59,227 bases of DNA from DTU018 sp964618175 (GTDB lineage: Bacteria; Bacillota; Syntrophomonadia; Syntrophomonadales; Syntrophomonadaceae): positions 1 to 59,227 of the forward strand of contig CAZTZX010000002.1 of NCBI GenBank assembly GCA_964618175.1, read 5' to 3'. Under the pieces are notes generated by a model, which saw only the letters and a list, made by a program, of their open reading frames with translations, did not search any database and was not told where the DNA came from. Both the position numbers and the translations under genes were made by a program. Positions 1 through 8,033 of this stretch are shown here, one piece after another. Within the stretch, counting starts at the first letter, position 1; each line of letters starts with the position of its first letter.

Positions 1-175
1 ATGAATGAAAATACTTCCTTGGGTGTAGGGGAGGCTTTAGCCTCCCATCGGAAACCCTTTTCAAGGACTACTGATACTATGCCCATAGGGCTAATCAACT
101 AATGTTGCTAAAGTTTCCGCTACTGCTTAGGTGAGAAGCATTTTCATAGCAATGACAGGTCAGAAATTCTAGCGT
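1..175. other. Non-coding end of window downstream of aroA
   Basis: No convincing reading frame on either strand. It holds a perfect 7-bp stem with a TTTA loop at 29-46 (GGGAGGC/GCCTCCC) and a small GCCC-TAT-GGGC hairpin at about 85-95. Neither is followed by a T-run on either strand, so I do not call a terminator for the aroF-tyrA-aroA operon here; the operon may continue past the window edge. Confidence 0.4.
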
Positions 176-1459
176 TTAGCGGGATAGGGTTTGGATGGTA
201 TTCCAGAACTCAGGATAGGAGATATTTACCGCTTCAGCATTGTCGATGTATGTGGGGTTATCGCCTATTAAGCTGGCTATGGCCAGACTCATGGCTATAC
301 GATGATCCCCAAAACTATTCACGATTGCCCCCCGCAAACAAGACTTACTGCCATCAACAAAAAAACCATCCGGGGTGGCTTCAATGGCCACTCCCATGCG
401 GCTCAATTCCGAAGTGATGGCAGCAATACGATCGGTTTCCTTAACGCGGAGTTCCCCAGCATCACTAACCACTGAAGTACCATCAGCAACCGCCATAGCT
501 ACTGCAAGTACAGGCAGTTCGTCTATGAGGCGAGGCATGATGTCCCCTTTGATTTCTACTGCCTGCAAGGGTGCCGTTCGCACCAATATATCAGCCATTG
601 GTTCACCGACCGCCGTACGTCGGTTTAGAATTTCTATGTCGGCACCCATTAAACGCAAAACGTCCAGGAGGCCGTCCCGAGTAGGATTAACACCCACTCG
701 TTTTAATAGAATTTCTGAATTCGGTACAATGGAAGCAGCTACCATGAAAAAGGCCGCCGATGAGATATCATTGGGGACTTCCCAGTCCTGCGAAGATAAC
801 TCTGCCCCGGGAACCACTCTCACTTGCCCAGGCTGTCGCTCAATTTGGGCTCCCATAGCAGTCAGCATGCGTTCCGTGTGATCCCGGGAGAGAGCATTTT
901 CCCGAACAGTGGTAGCCCCCGCGGCCTGTAACCCAGCTAATAACAAGGCTGACTTTACCTGAGCACTTGCCATAGGCATTTGGTATTCTATCCCCTGTAG
1001 ATTTCCGCCCCGCACAGCTATCGGTGGAAAATTGTCATGGCGGGCCATAAAGTGGGTTCCCATCTCTGACAGGGGGGTCAAAACTCTCTGCATGGGCCGT
1101 TTGTTCAAGGATTCGTCACCACTTAAGACAGCTGTAAAAGGCCTTCCGGCTAACAGTCCGGCCAGCAGTCGCATGGTGGTGCCTGAATTACCGCAATCCA
1201 GCACTACCGCAGGTTCCTTTAGCTGGTCTATACCCGGACTGTCTATCAGGAGATCATTATCCTGCGGCTGAATAGAGAGTCCGAGTGATTGCAAACAGCG
1301 ACAGGTAGTCCACGTATCTTCGGCCTGTAAAAAATTCTTCACCCGGCTGGATCCCTTGGCTAAAGCTGATAGAATCACCGTCCGATGAGAAATAGATTTA
1401 TCAGGCGCCACTTCAGCTTCACCCCGCAAGTAAGACACCCTATTAACTGTTCTGCGCAT
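176..1459 (-). CDS. aroA: 3-phosphoshikimate 1-carboxyvinyltransferase (EPSP synthase)
   Basis: Cytosolic enzyme that joins phosphoenolpyruvate to shikimate-3-phosphate, the sixth step of the shikimate pathway. The 427-residue length is usual for the family. Visible signatures are DKSISHR near residue 20 (shikimate-3-phosphate site), GNSGTTMRL near 90, the DELPVLA aspartate near 315, RVKETDR near 345 and GDHRIAM near 385. Start is ATG behind a GGGGGGAG Shine-Dalgarno. It is the third gene after aroF and tyrA, 10 bases behind tyrA, so it is probably co-transcribed and under the same leader control. All key motifs are present and nothing suggests truncation. Confidence 0.97.
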   Translation of the reverse strand: MRRTVNRVSYLRGEAEVAPDKSISHRTVILSALAKGSSRVKNFLQAEDTWTTCRCLQSLGLSIQPQDNDLLIDSPGIDQLKEPAVVLDCGNSGTTMRLLAGLLAGRPFTAVLSGDESLNKRPMQRVLTPLSEMGTHFMARHDNFPPIAVRGGNLQGIEYQMPMASAQVKSALLLAGLQAAGATTVRENALSRDHTERMLTAMGAQIERQPGQVRVVPGAELSSQDWEVPNDISSAAFFMVAASIVPNSEILLKRVGVNPTRDGLLDVLRLMGADIEILNRRTAVGEPMADILVRTAPLQAVEIKGDIMPRLIDELPVLAVAMAVADGTSVVSDAGELRVKETDRIAAITSELSRMGVAIEATPDGFFVDGSKSCLRGAIVNSFGDHRIAMSLAIASLIGDNPTYIDNAEAVNISYPEFWNTIQTLSR

Positions 1460-1469
1460 TGTCTCCCCC

Positions 1470-2549
1470 CTATCTTATCCAGGCTTTGATGGAAGCATCT
1501 TGCAGTGCTCGCACGGCTCTTTGCCCATCCGGCAGGTCAGAAACTCCCAGTCGAATTGTGCCTCCATCTCCTTCTCGCACCCGTAAGATCTCAATATCGG
1601 CAATATTGATATTATGATTGCCCAAAATTCTGCCTAGCTCCCCTACAATTCCTGGCCGATCAGGTACAATACAGATGACATCGCACATGGTTGGCATCAA
1701 ACCCTTCTGCCCATGGGGTATTTGAGCACGAATTGCTTGGGCCTTGGTCAGGTCTTCCATTAGCATCTCCTGATCGTTTTCCTCCAAGGCTGTTCGCAGC
1801 TTTGCCAATTGTACAATATATTTATCCAAACCTTTCACGATGGCTGACCGGTTAGTGATAAGAATGTCTTTCCACAAGCTGGGACTAGAAGAAGCAACCC
1901 GCGTAGTATCACGGAAACCTCCTGCTGCCAGCATCAATAGATCAGGCTGACCTTCAGTGAAATTCACCAGGCTTATTGCGGCTAAATGGGGAAGATGACT
2001 GACCGAAGCCACCATTTTATCATGTTCATCCGGTTCCATAATTTTTATTTTGGCACCGGTAGGGGCTAATAGATCCATTAACTGCTCTAAAGGATCTGGA
2101 GGAACAGTCGGCCCGGGGGTCAAGATATAGACAGCGTTTTCAAATAAATAACGGTCAGCTCCCTGGATACCCTGTATCTCTGATCCAGCCATGGGGTGTC
2201 CGCCAATAAAATGAACGCCTTCAGGCAGGCATCCCAGCCATTCCATGACCTTTTGTTTAGTACTGCCCACATCGGTTACCAATGCTCCCGGCCTAATGTG
2301 CCTAGCAACCTGGGTGATTATACTGGGAAAGGTCTGTAGCGGCGTACAAAGAAACACTACATCCGCCCGCTTTATACCGTTTTCCATAGAAGCAATCTCA
2401 TCTATAGCCCCCATTTGCAGGGCTTTGTGCAGCGATTCCTCATCATTGTCTATGCCGATAATTGTACTGACCTGGGGTAAATCATGCCAGGCCAGGCCCA
2501 AGGATCCGCCTATTAAACCAGTGCCTATGATAGCTACAGTAATGCTCAT
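1470..2549 (-). CDS. tyrA: Prephenate dehydrogenase with C-terminal ACT domain
   Basis: NAD(P)-dependent oxidative decarboxylation of prephenate to 4-hydroxyphenylpyruvate, the tyrosine branch. An N-terminal Rossmann motif GTGLIGGSLG lies at about residues 8-18, HPMAGSE at about 120, and the SHLPHL segment with a catalytic-type histidine at about 185. From about residue 290 to the end is an ACT domain (DRPGIVGELGRILG), which in this family senses tyrosine, so feedback inhibition is expected. The 359-residue length matches Firmicute TyrA-ACT proteins. It starts 2 bases after aroF stops and ends 10 bases before aroA, consistent with one operon. Confidence 0.96.
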   Translation of the reverse strand: MSITVAIIGTGLIGGSLGLAWHDLPQVSTIIGIDNDEESLHKALQMGAIDEIASMENGIKRADVVFLCTPLQTFPSIITQVARHIRPGALVTDVGSTKQKVMEWLGCLPEGVHFIGGHPMAGSEIQGIQGADRYLFENAVYILTPGPTVPPDPLEQLMDLLAPTGAKIKIMEPDEHDKMVASVSHLPHLAAISLVNFTEGQPDLLMLAAGGFRDTTRVASSSPSLWKDILITNRSAIVKGLDKYIVQLAKLRTALEENDQEMLMEDLTKAQAIRAQIPHGQKGLMPTMCDVICIVPDRPGIVGELGRILGNHNINIADIEILRVREGDGGTIRLGVSDLPDGQRAVRALQDASIKAWIR

Positions 2550-2551
2550 AA

Positions 2552-3568
2552 TCAGTTCTCCGTGGCCCGCAAGGCGATGATCATCTTGTTGACCCGGGTG
2601 ACCAGACGGGCAAAATTCTCCGGAGTTAGGGACTGTGGTCCATCGGAAAGAGCTTCGCTGGGATTCTGGTGGACCTCTACCATCACTCCATCAGCACCTG
2701 CGCCAATGGCCGCCAAGGCCATCGGTTCTACCAATTTCCACTTGCCGGTACCGTGACTGGGATCAACAATGATCGGCAGATGGGTCAACTGTTTGATCAA
2801 TGGTACTGCACTTAAATCCAGAGTATTTCTGGTGTAGTTTTCAAATGAACGGATGCCCCGTTCGCACATGATAACCTGTTTATTGCCACTGGATATGATA
2901 TATTCAGCCGCCATGATCCATTCCTCTATAGTGGCAGAAGGCCCTCGCTTAAGAAGAATGGGGCGCTGGATCTTTCCCAGTTCGCGCAGCAAAAAGAAAT
3001 TCTGCATATTGCGGGCCCCCACCTGCAGGATATCTACATATTCGGCCACTTCGTTCACCAAGCGTGGATCCATTATTTCCGTAACCACCGGCAGGCCCGT
3101 TATCTGCCGAGCTTCTGCTAATATCTCTAAGCCCTCATGCTCCAACCCCTGAAAGGCATAGGGTGATGTGCGCGGCTTAAATGCCCCTCCGCGCAGCATA
3201 GTCGCCCCAGATTCTTTTACGGCTTGGGCCACTTCCAAAAATTTAGACCGTCCCTCCACCGCACAGGGTCCGGCAATTATCTGCACCTGTCCGTTGCCCA
3301 ACATCTGCCCGCCCACTTCTATGAGGCTGTTATTCGGCTGAAATTCACGTGAAGCCATCTTAAAAGGTTGAGCAATAGGCACTACCTTTTCCACTCCGGG
3401 AAGGGTTTCAAACAGTTCCATGGTGGCAGCAGTTTTCTGCCCTATGGCACCGATTATGGTTCTCTCTACTCCTTGCGACAGGTGGACCTGAAAACCTCTT
3501 TCCTCCAGTTTGCAGCTGACCTGCTGGATCTGTGCAGGCGCAGCCTGAGCTTCCATTACAATGATCAT
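2552..3568 (-). CDS. aroF: 3-deoxy-7-phosphoheptulonate synthase (DAHP synthase, type I-beta)
   Basis: First shikimate-pathway enzyme, condensing erythrose-4-phosphate and phosphoenolpyruvate. The 338 residues comprise an N-terminal ferredoxin-like domain of about 70 residues, typical of regulated AroF, and a KDO8P/DAHP-synthase barrel. Barrel motifs seen: GPCAVE (metal cysteine), LRGGAFKPRTSPY, KRGPSATIEEW, CERGIRSFE and VDPSHGTGKW. It is first in the aroF-tyrA-aroA operon. About 35 bases upstream of its ATG sits an intrinsic terminator that looks like the stop arm of an attenuator with a Trp-rich leader frame. A second, shorter DAHP synthase without the N-terminal domain lies at 9340-10191. 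Confidence 0.97.
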   Translation of the reverse strand: MIIVMEAQAAPAQIQQVSCKLEERGFQVHLSQGVERTIIGAIGQKTAATMELFETLPGVEKVVPIAQPFKMASREFQPNNSLIEVGGQMLGNGQVQIIAGPCAVEGRSKFLEVAQAVKESGATMLRGGAFKPRTSPYAFQGLEHEGLEILAEARQITGLPVVTEIMDPRLVNEVAEYVDILQVGARNMQNFFLLRELGKIQRPILLKRGPSATIEEWIMAAEYIISSGNKQVIMCERGIRSFENYTRNTLDLSAVPLIKQLTHLPIIVDPSHGTGKWKLVEPMALAAIGAGADGVMVEVHQNPSEALSDGPQSLTPENFARLVTRVNKMIIALRATEN

Positions 3569-3603
3569 TGCCTTCCAACTCCCTTTCTCGTAAGGGCGGT
3601 GAG

Positions 3604-3640
3604 AAAAACAAAAAAACCATGGCGAAATGCGCCCATGGTT
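3604..3640 (-). terminator. Attenuator terminator in the aroF leader
   Basis: On the minus strand a stem of 8 bp (AACCATGG/CCATGGTT) extended by CG/CG, with one bulged G and a CATTT loop, is followed by two T-runs (RNA: UUUUUUU, G, UUUUU). It lies between the predicted promoter and the aroF start, so readthrough must be regulated for the operon to be expressed. Its upstream arm contains a CCATGG that could pair instead with another CCATGG just upstream. Confidence 0.8.
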
Positions 3641-3647
3641 CCCATGG
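3633..3647 (-). promoter_or_regulatory. Candidate antiterminator hairpin
   Basis: Two CCATGG blocks (3642-3647 and 3633-3638 on the plus strand) are separated by GAA in the RNA and can form a 6-bp hairpin. CCATGG is self-complementary and a third copy is the 3' arm of the terminator, so the middle copy must choose between partners. This is the layout of an attenuator switch. The pairing is read by eye; no folding energy was calculated. Confidence 0.55.
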
Positions 3648-3650
3648 TAC

Positions 3651-3671
3651 CTATTCCCACCATCCTACCAT
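3651..3671 (-). CDS. Candidate leader peptide MVGWWE with tandem Trp codons
   Basis: An ATG-GTA-GGA-TGG-TGG-GAA-TAG frame lies immediately upstream of the alternative hairpins. A ribosome stalled on the Trp codons would leave the first CCATGG free (antitermination). One that reached the stop codon would cover it and allow the terminator to form. That is the classical trp-type logic, here placed before DAHP synthase. Weak point: the nearest Shine-Dalgarno-like AGGAAG is about 17 bases upstream, so translation is not assured. An alternative reading is an RNA-binding-protein leader, because several UAG triplets occur in it. Confidence 0.5.
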   Translation of the reverse strand: MVGWWE

Positions 3672-3710
3672 ACTACTTTTTAAAACAACTTCCTACTTTC
3701 CTACATAATC

Positions 3711-3740
3711 AGAATAGCATTATTCAGTTCAGGGGCGCAA
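3711..3740 (-). promoter_or_regulatory. Predicted sigma-A promoter of the aroF operon
   Basis: Minus-strand -35 TTGCGC (3735-3740) and -10 TATTCT (3711-3716) with an 18-base spacer; TGC just before the -10 gives an extended -10. The transcript would start near 3704, before the Trp leader frame. A palindrome GGGGTT-TAATT-AACCCC (3741-3757) touches the upstream edge of the -35 and could be an operator. Confidence 0.55.
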
Positions 3741-3879
3741 GGGGTTAATTAAACCCCTAATTAGGAGGATCATATTTTTACACAACAGCACATCAGGCTT
3801 AACACTGACATAAAGTATTTGCAGGAAATCAAGGCATAGTAGAAGAAAAGTATGATCAAAGAAAAAAGAGGTTTGTGGA

Positions 3880-4383
3880 ATGGAGTGGTTTCTAATGACT
3901 GATGCACAAGGTTTGGGGCTCCTGCTAGCAGCAGGGATATTTGGATTGTTGATAGTTATCCTGGCGTTAGTATTTTATGTACTGTTTTCCCTGGGACTGT
4001 ATACTATGGCAAATCGCCGTGGCATTTCTAACGCCTGGCTGGCCTGGATTCCCATTGCCCAATTTTACACGTTGGGAGAAGTTATCGGCCCGGTAAAGTT
4101 AGGAGATTTCACTGCTGATCAGCCCGGACTGTACCTGTTAGGGGCCATAATCGCACTGTGGGTTCTTTCCTATATCCCAGCAATCGGTTCTATCTTTTCA
4201 CTGCTCAATTTGGTAGTGGCTATAGGATCTCTGTATTATCTTTTCAGTCGTTATACCACGGAAAATACCCCTTTACTCTATACAATTTTAGCAGTTGCAT
4301 CTTTTGGAGCCCTGGGCGCCATTCTTGTTTTCGTGATCCGTAATAACCAATATCTAGCCCCTGATGTCTCCTCCGTCGCATAA
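3880..4383 (+). CDS. Small integral membrane protein of unknown function
   Basis: I do not recognise a family. The 167-residue protein is very hydrophobic, with about four membrane segments (residues about 12-40, 82-103, 105-125 and 135-155). A short polar stretch near 42-50 is followed by NAWLAWIPIAQFYTLGEVIG, a pattern seen in small bacterial membrane proteins of unknown role. The start follows AGAGGT; a second ATG five codons in is also possible. It is a single-gene unit divergent from aroF and convergent with the liv operon, whose terminator overlaps its stop codon. Confidence 0.7.
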   Translation: MEWFLMTDAQGLGLLLAAGIFGLLIVILALVFYVLFSLGLYTMANRRGISNAWLAWIPIAQFYTLGEVIGPVKLGDFTADQPGLYLLGAIIALWVLSYIPAIGSIFSLLNLVVAIGSLYYLFSRYTTENTPLLYTILAVASFGALGAILVFVIRNNQYLAPDVSSVA

Positions 4384-4423
4384 AAAGCAAAAGCATGGGG
4401 CGTCTTTAACGTATGCCCCATGC
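4382..4423 (-). terminator. Terminator of the liv operon
   Basis: A perfect 9-bp stem GCATGGGGC/GCCCCATGC (4393-4401 with 4415-4423), extended inside by two weaker pairs. On the minus strand it is followed by TTTTGCTTTTT. It lies about 55 bases beyond the livF stop. It may also stop plus-strand transcription from the convergent gene, though no plus-strand T-run follows. Confidence 0.8.
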
Positions 4424-4478
4424 CTGACTATCAACAGACTAGGAAAAAAACTATCGATCTGCCGCTCGTTTCTGGTTA

Positions 4479-5186
4479 TCAGGCTTTACCCAGATAAGCC
4501 TTTTTCACCTGTTCATTATCGGCCAGTTCCTTACCGGGACCCTGCAGTGTTATATTACCGGTTTCCAATACATAGCCATAATCAGATATTTTCAAAGCAG
4601 CGGTGGCATTCTGCTCAATAAGCAAAATAGTCATGCCGTCCTTATAAATATCCATAATAATGCGAAATACTTCCTTTACCAGCAAAGGAGCTAATCCTAA
4701 GGATGGCTCATCCATCATGATAAGACGGGGGCGTGACATTAAGGCACGGCCAATGGCCAGCATCTGCTGTTCACCGCCTGACAAGGTACCGGCTACCTGC
4801 CATTCTCTTTCCTGCAAACGGGGAAATAGTTCAAACACCTTTTGGATGTCCTTTCGAATACCAGGCTTATCATTGCGGGCATAAGCTCCCATCTGCAAAT
4901 TCTCCATTACTGTCAAATTCGCAAAAATCCGGCGCCCTTCCGGAACCAGAGTGATCCCCTTCTTAATAATATCGACAGTCGGCTTGCCGGTTATATCTTC
5001 ACCTTCGAAATATATCTTACCGGATGAAGCGGGAACCTGATTGCATATAGCCCGCAGGGTGGTACTCTTCCCGGCTCCGTTAGCGCCTATCAAGCTGATG
5101 ATCTTGTTTTTCGGTACCTCCAGGCTTACTCCCTTCAGGGCATGGATCCCTCCATAGAAAACCTGCAGATCTTCAATTTTAAGCAT
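4479..5186 (-). CDS. livF: Branched-chain amino acid ABC transporter ATP-binding protein LivF
   Basis: One of two cytosolic ATPases powering Leu/Ile/Val uptake. In 235 residues: Walker A GANGAGKST at about 33-41, signature LSGGEQQM near 138, Walker B LIMMDEP near 158, and the family-typical SLGLAPLLV after it. It overlaps the end of livG by 8 bases, implying coupled translation. Last gene of the liv operon before the terminator at 4382-4423. In an amino-acid-using or syntrophic anaerobe this could carry branched-chain amino acids or related compounds; the substrate cannot be read from the sequence. Confidence 0.93.
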   Translation of the reverse strand: MLKIEDLQVFYGGIHALKGVSLEVPKNKIISLIGANGAGKSTTLRAICNQVPASSGKIYFEGEDITGKPTVDIIKKGITLVPEGRRIFANLTVMENLQMGAYARNDKPGIRKDIQKVFELFPRLQEREWQVAGTLSGGEQQMLAIGRALMSRPRLIMMDEPSLGLAPLLVKEVFRIIMDIYKDGMTILLIEQNATAALKISDYGYVLETGNITLQGPGKELADNEQVKKAYLGKA

Positions 5187-5955
5187 CTGTATCCACCGCC
5201 CCTAGATAGGCCTCGATGACCTTCTCGTTATTTTGGATTTCTTCCGGGTTACCTTCGGCCAGTGTCACCCCATAATCGAGTACATAAATCCTCTGGCAAA
5301 CACCCATGACCACTTCCATATGATGCTCTATCATGAATACTGTCAGGTTGAATTCCTGGCGTATACGCTTGACAAACTCCATCAATTCCAGAGATTCCTG
5401 GGGATTCATGCCCGCTGCCGGTTCGTCCAAGAGTAGCAGTTGGGGTTCGGTAGCCAGCGCCCGGACAATTTCCAGACGGCGTTGCTTTCCGTAAGGCAAT
5501 GAAGTAGCCTGCTCAAAGGCTACATCATCCAGCTGCACCTTCTCCAGCAATTCCAGGCATTCCTGGTAATGCTGCTGACGTGCCTTTCCATAGCGGGGTA
5601 AACCCATAATAGCTTCACCCAGGGTCGCCTTTAAACGCACATGTTTGGCGATCATAACATTTTCCAGAACACTCATGGTTTCAAAGAGACGAATATTTTG
5701 AAAGGTTCGGGCTACTCCCTGTGCGGTGACCTGATCCGGTCGCCACCCAGTAATATCCTGACCGGCAAAAATCACCTGTCCGGTGGTAGGCCGATACACC
5801 CCCGTAATGACATTAAACACGGTGGTTTTTCCTGCCCCATTAGGCCCTATTAGGCCTACAATTTCGCCTTCTAAGATGGATATTCCCAAATCGGAAACGG
5901 CTCGCAATCCGCCAAATTCCATACTAAGCTGTTCGGTACGTAGTATTTCTGCCAT
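5179..5955 (-). CDS. livG: Branched-chain amino acid ABC transporter ATP-binding protein LivG
   Basis: Second ATPase of the LIV-type importer, partner of LivF. The 258 residues show Walker A GPNGAGKTT near 37, a LPYGKQRRLEI signature near 153 (the LivG variant of LSGGQ), Walker B LLLLDEPAAGMNP near 173, and the C-terminal extension ending in EAYLGA typical of LivG. ATG start; overlaps the livM stop by one base and livF by 8 bases. Confidence 0.94.
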   Translation of the reverse strand: MAEILRTEQLSMEFGGLRAVSDLGISILEGEIVGLIGPNGAGKTTVFNVITGVYRPTTGQVIFAGQDITGWRPDQVTAQGVARTFQNIRLFETMSVLENVMIAKHVRLKATLGEAIMGLPRYGKARQQHYQECLELLEKVQLDDVAFEQATSLPYGKQRRLEIVRALATEPQLLLLDEPAAGMNPQESLELMEFVKRIRQEFNLTVFMIEHHMEVVMGVCQRIYVLDYGVTLAEGNPEEIQNNEKVIEAYLGAVDTDA

Positions 5956-7025
5956 TAGTTTGCTTCACCCCGTTTCACCTGGTGGGACTTCTGAATACCC
6001 AACCGATTTAAGAGCCAGTTCCAGTTAAACTCGTTGGTACCCATCAACCCCCGGCGGTAGAATAGGATTATCAACAGGAGTCCCAGAGAGAATATAACCA
6101 TTCTCATTCCCGGTATACCTGGTATTTCTAACCCCAGGAGATTCATAGGCTGCTCTACGAAACGGAGAACTTCCATTAGAATGGAAAAAATAACTGCCGC
6201 AATCACTGAACCGCTCAAACTTCCCATCCCTCCAAGAACAACGATCAGAAGAATTTGGAAAGTAAACGTAAATCGATACATGGTTGGATCGATGGATGTG
6301 ATCAAAAAGGCCATAAGTGCTCCGGCAATTCCGGCAAAAAAAGCCCCAATAGTAAATGACAGGAGCTTATGCTTGAATATATTGATGCCCATAGCCTGGG
6401 CCGCTATTTCATTGTCGCGAATGGCCTTAAAAGCATAACCCCAGCTACTGTTCATAATTCTCATTAATACGATGACCGTAACGATGACACAGCCCCAATA
6501 AACCAGCATACTGTCTACCGAAGGAATGTTCTTTAATCCTAAAGCCCCATTGGTAATGGGAATTACATTGGTGACCACAATGCGTATGATTTCTGCAAAG
6601 CCCAAGGTAGCTATGGCCAGATAATCGTCGCGCAAACGCAAGGCAGGGAAGCCAATAAGAAATCCGAACAATGCTGCCACGATTCCAGCCAACAGTATGG
6701 CCGGCAATATCGGCCACTGCACATTGGCCAGCAGCGGATGGATCGGTTCCATGAAGTAAATTATTTCTTTACTGGCGGGCGACATGGTGAGGATCCCCGC
6801 CACATATGAGCCGATACACATGAATCCGGCATGTCCCAAAGAAAACATCCCGGTAAATCCCAAGATCAAATTCAGGCTCAAAGCCAGAATGGCATAGATA
6901 GCTGCCAGGTTTAACACCCGGATGTAAAAGCTATTCATGGAACCCTGGGCTATATAAAGTGCTCCAAAGGACAAGAGCACAACTAGCAGCGTTAATATTG
7001 ATTTCAACTTCGCGTGCTTGTCCAT
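5955..7025 (-). CDS. livM: Branched-chain amino acid ABC transporter permease LivM
   Basis: Membrane permease of the LIV importer, 356 residues with about nine or ten hydrophobic segments. Family motifs: LNLILGFTGMFSLGHAGFM near residue 50, FPALRLRDDYLAIATLGFAEI near 130, and VVLGGMGSLSGSVIAA near 265. It pairs with LivH to form the channel. ATG start 2 bases after the livH stop. Complete and typical in length. Confidence 0.94.
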   Translation of the reverse strand: MDKHAKLKSILTLLVVLLSFGALYIAQGSMNSFYIRVLNLAAIYAILALSLNLILGFTGMFSLGHAGFMCIGSYVAGILTMSPASKEIIYFMEPIHPLLANVQWPILPAILLAGIVAALFGFLIGFPALRLRDDYLAIATLGFAEIIRIVVTNVIPITNGALGLKNIPSVDSMLVYWGCVIVTVIVLMRIMNSSWGYAFKAIRDNEIAAQAMGINIFKHKLLSFTIGAFFAGIAGALMAFLITSIDPTMYRFTFTFQILLIVVLGGMGSLSGSVIAAVIFSILMEVLRFVEQPMNLLGLEIPGIPGMRMVIFSLGLLLIILFYRRGLMGTNEFNWNWLLNRLGIQKSHQVKRGEAN

Positions 7026-7027
7026 CT

Positions 7028-7921
7028 TTACACCTTCTCTACTACGTTTTCACCGAGAATTCCACCCGGTCTGAATAAAAGGATCAGAATAAGCACTATA
7101 AAGGCAAAGGCATCCCGATAGCCCGATAGTTCTGGCATAAATGCCACCAGCATAACTTCGCAGATCCCCAAGACAAAACCACCGATCATAGCTCCGGGGA
7201 TACTGCCAATACCGCCCATTACTGCAGCAATAAAGCATTTCAGTCCGGGAAACATTCCCATCAGAGGATCTACCTGCGGATACTGCATGCTCCACATGAT
7301 CCCCCCTACTGCTGCCAAGGCAGAACCAACCGCAAAGGTCGTACCAATAACTTTATTGACATTAACAGCCATCAGACTGGAAGTTTCAAAGTCACGGGAA
7401 ACAGCTCGCATAGCAATGCCCATCTTGGTTTTTTTGACCATAAAGGTGACCAGCAGAAGCAATATTACGGTAACTACGGGTATAAGAATGGTTAAGGACA
7501 AAAACGATATATTACCTAGCTGAATGTTCCATACCAGATCATCGGGACGGGGGAAGGGTTTGGGTCGGGCACCCAGGGCTACAATTCCCAGGTTCTGTAG
7601 TAAAAACGATACACCGATGGCAGATATTAGTACAGAAATACGCGGAGCGCTGCGCAGCGGACGGTAGGCTATCCGTTCAATGCTAACGCCCAGCAGTGTG
7701 GTTAGTACAATGGCAATAGCAAAAGAAATATACCACGGCAATGTGAATACCAGCATACCGTAGAAAGCAATGTAAGCGGCCACCATTAGCAGATCTGCAT
7801 GAGCAAAGTTTATTAAACGAATTATGCCATATACCATGGTATAGCCTATGGCTATCAAAGCATACAGACTGCCCAAAGTTATGCTGTTGGCGACGTTTTG
7901 CAGGAAAATTTCAGGGGACAA
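7028..7921 (-). CDS. livH: Branched-chain amino acid ABC transporter permease LivH
   Basis: Second LIV permease, 297 residues with about eight membrane segments. Signature stretches include GSLYALIAIGYTMVYGIIRLINFAHADLL near the N-terminus (given from residue 17) and AAVMGGIGSIPGAMIGGFVLG near 230. The start is probably TTG, preceded by GGAGTG. A strong hairpin lies between it and the upstream livK gene, which probably lowers permease relative to binding-protein expression. Confidence 0.94.
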   Translation of the reverse strand: MSPEIFLQNVANSITLGSLYALIAIGYTMVYGIIRLINFAHADLLMVAAYIAFYGMLVFTLPWYISFAIAIVLTTLLGVSIERIAYRPLRSAPRISVLISAIGVSFLLQNLGIVALGARPKPFPRPDDLVWNIQLGNISFLSLTILIPVVTVILLLLVTFMVKKTKMGIAMRAVSRDFETSSLMAVNVNKVIGTTFAVGSALAAVGGIMWSMQYPQVDPLMGMFPGLKCFIAAVMGGIGSIPGAMIGGFVLGICEVMLVAFMPELSGYRDAFAFIVLILILLFRPGGILGENVVEKV

Positions 7922-7986
7922 GCCAACCCACTCCTTGTGTTAAACTTCCTAATAAAGCAGGACTTGTAAAAAAGATGTTTAGAAAG

Positions 7987-8020
7987 ACATACTCCCCCTC
8001 AAACCTGAAGGGGAGTATGT
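7987..8020 (-). other. Intercistronic stem-loop between livK and livH
   Basis: A perfect 11-bp stem (ACATACTCCCC/GGGGAGTATGT, 7987-7997 with 8010-8020) and a 12-base loop sit 14 bases after the livK stop. On the minus strand only a broken T-run (TCTTTC) follows, so it is more likely a leaky terminator or mRNA 3'-end stabiliser than a full stop. Such elements commonly allow excess binding protein over permease. Confidence 0.7.
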
Positions 8021-8033
8021 TTACATTTAATTC

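Noticed and set aside
29..46. Perfect GGGAGGC/GCCTCCC hairpin as terminator of aroA operon
   Set aside because: No T-run on either strand follows it; could be any stable stem.
375..881. Plus-strand 168-codon frame over aroA
   Set aside because: Antisense shadow of aroA with no ribosome site and low-complexity composition; other opposite-strand frames over tyrA, fhs, metH, yebC and others were rejected likewise.
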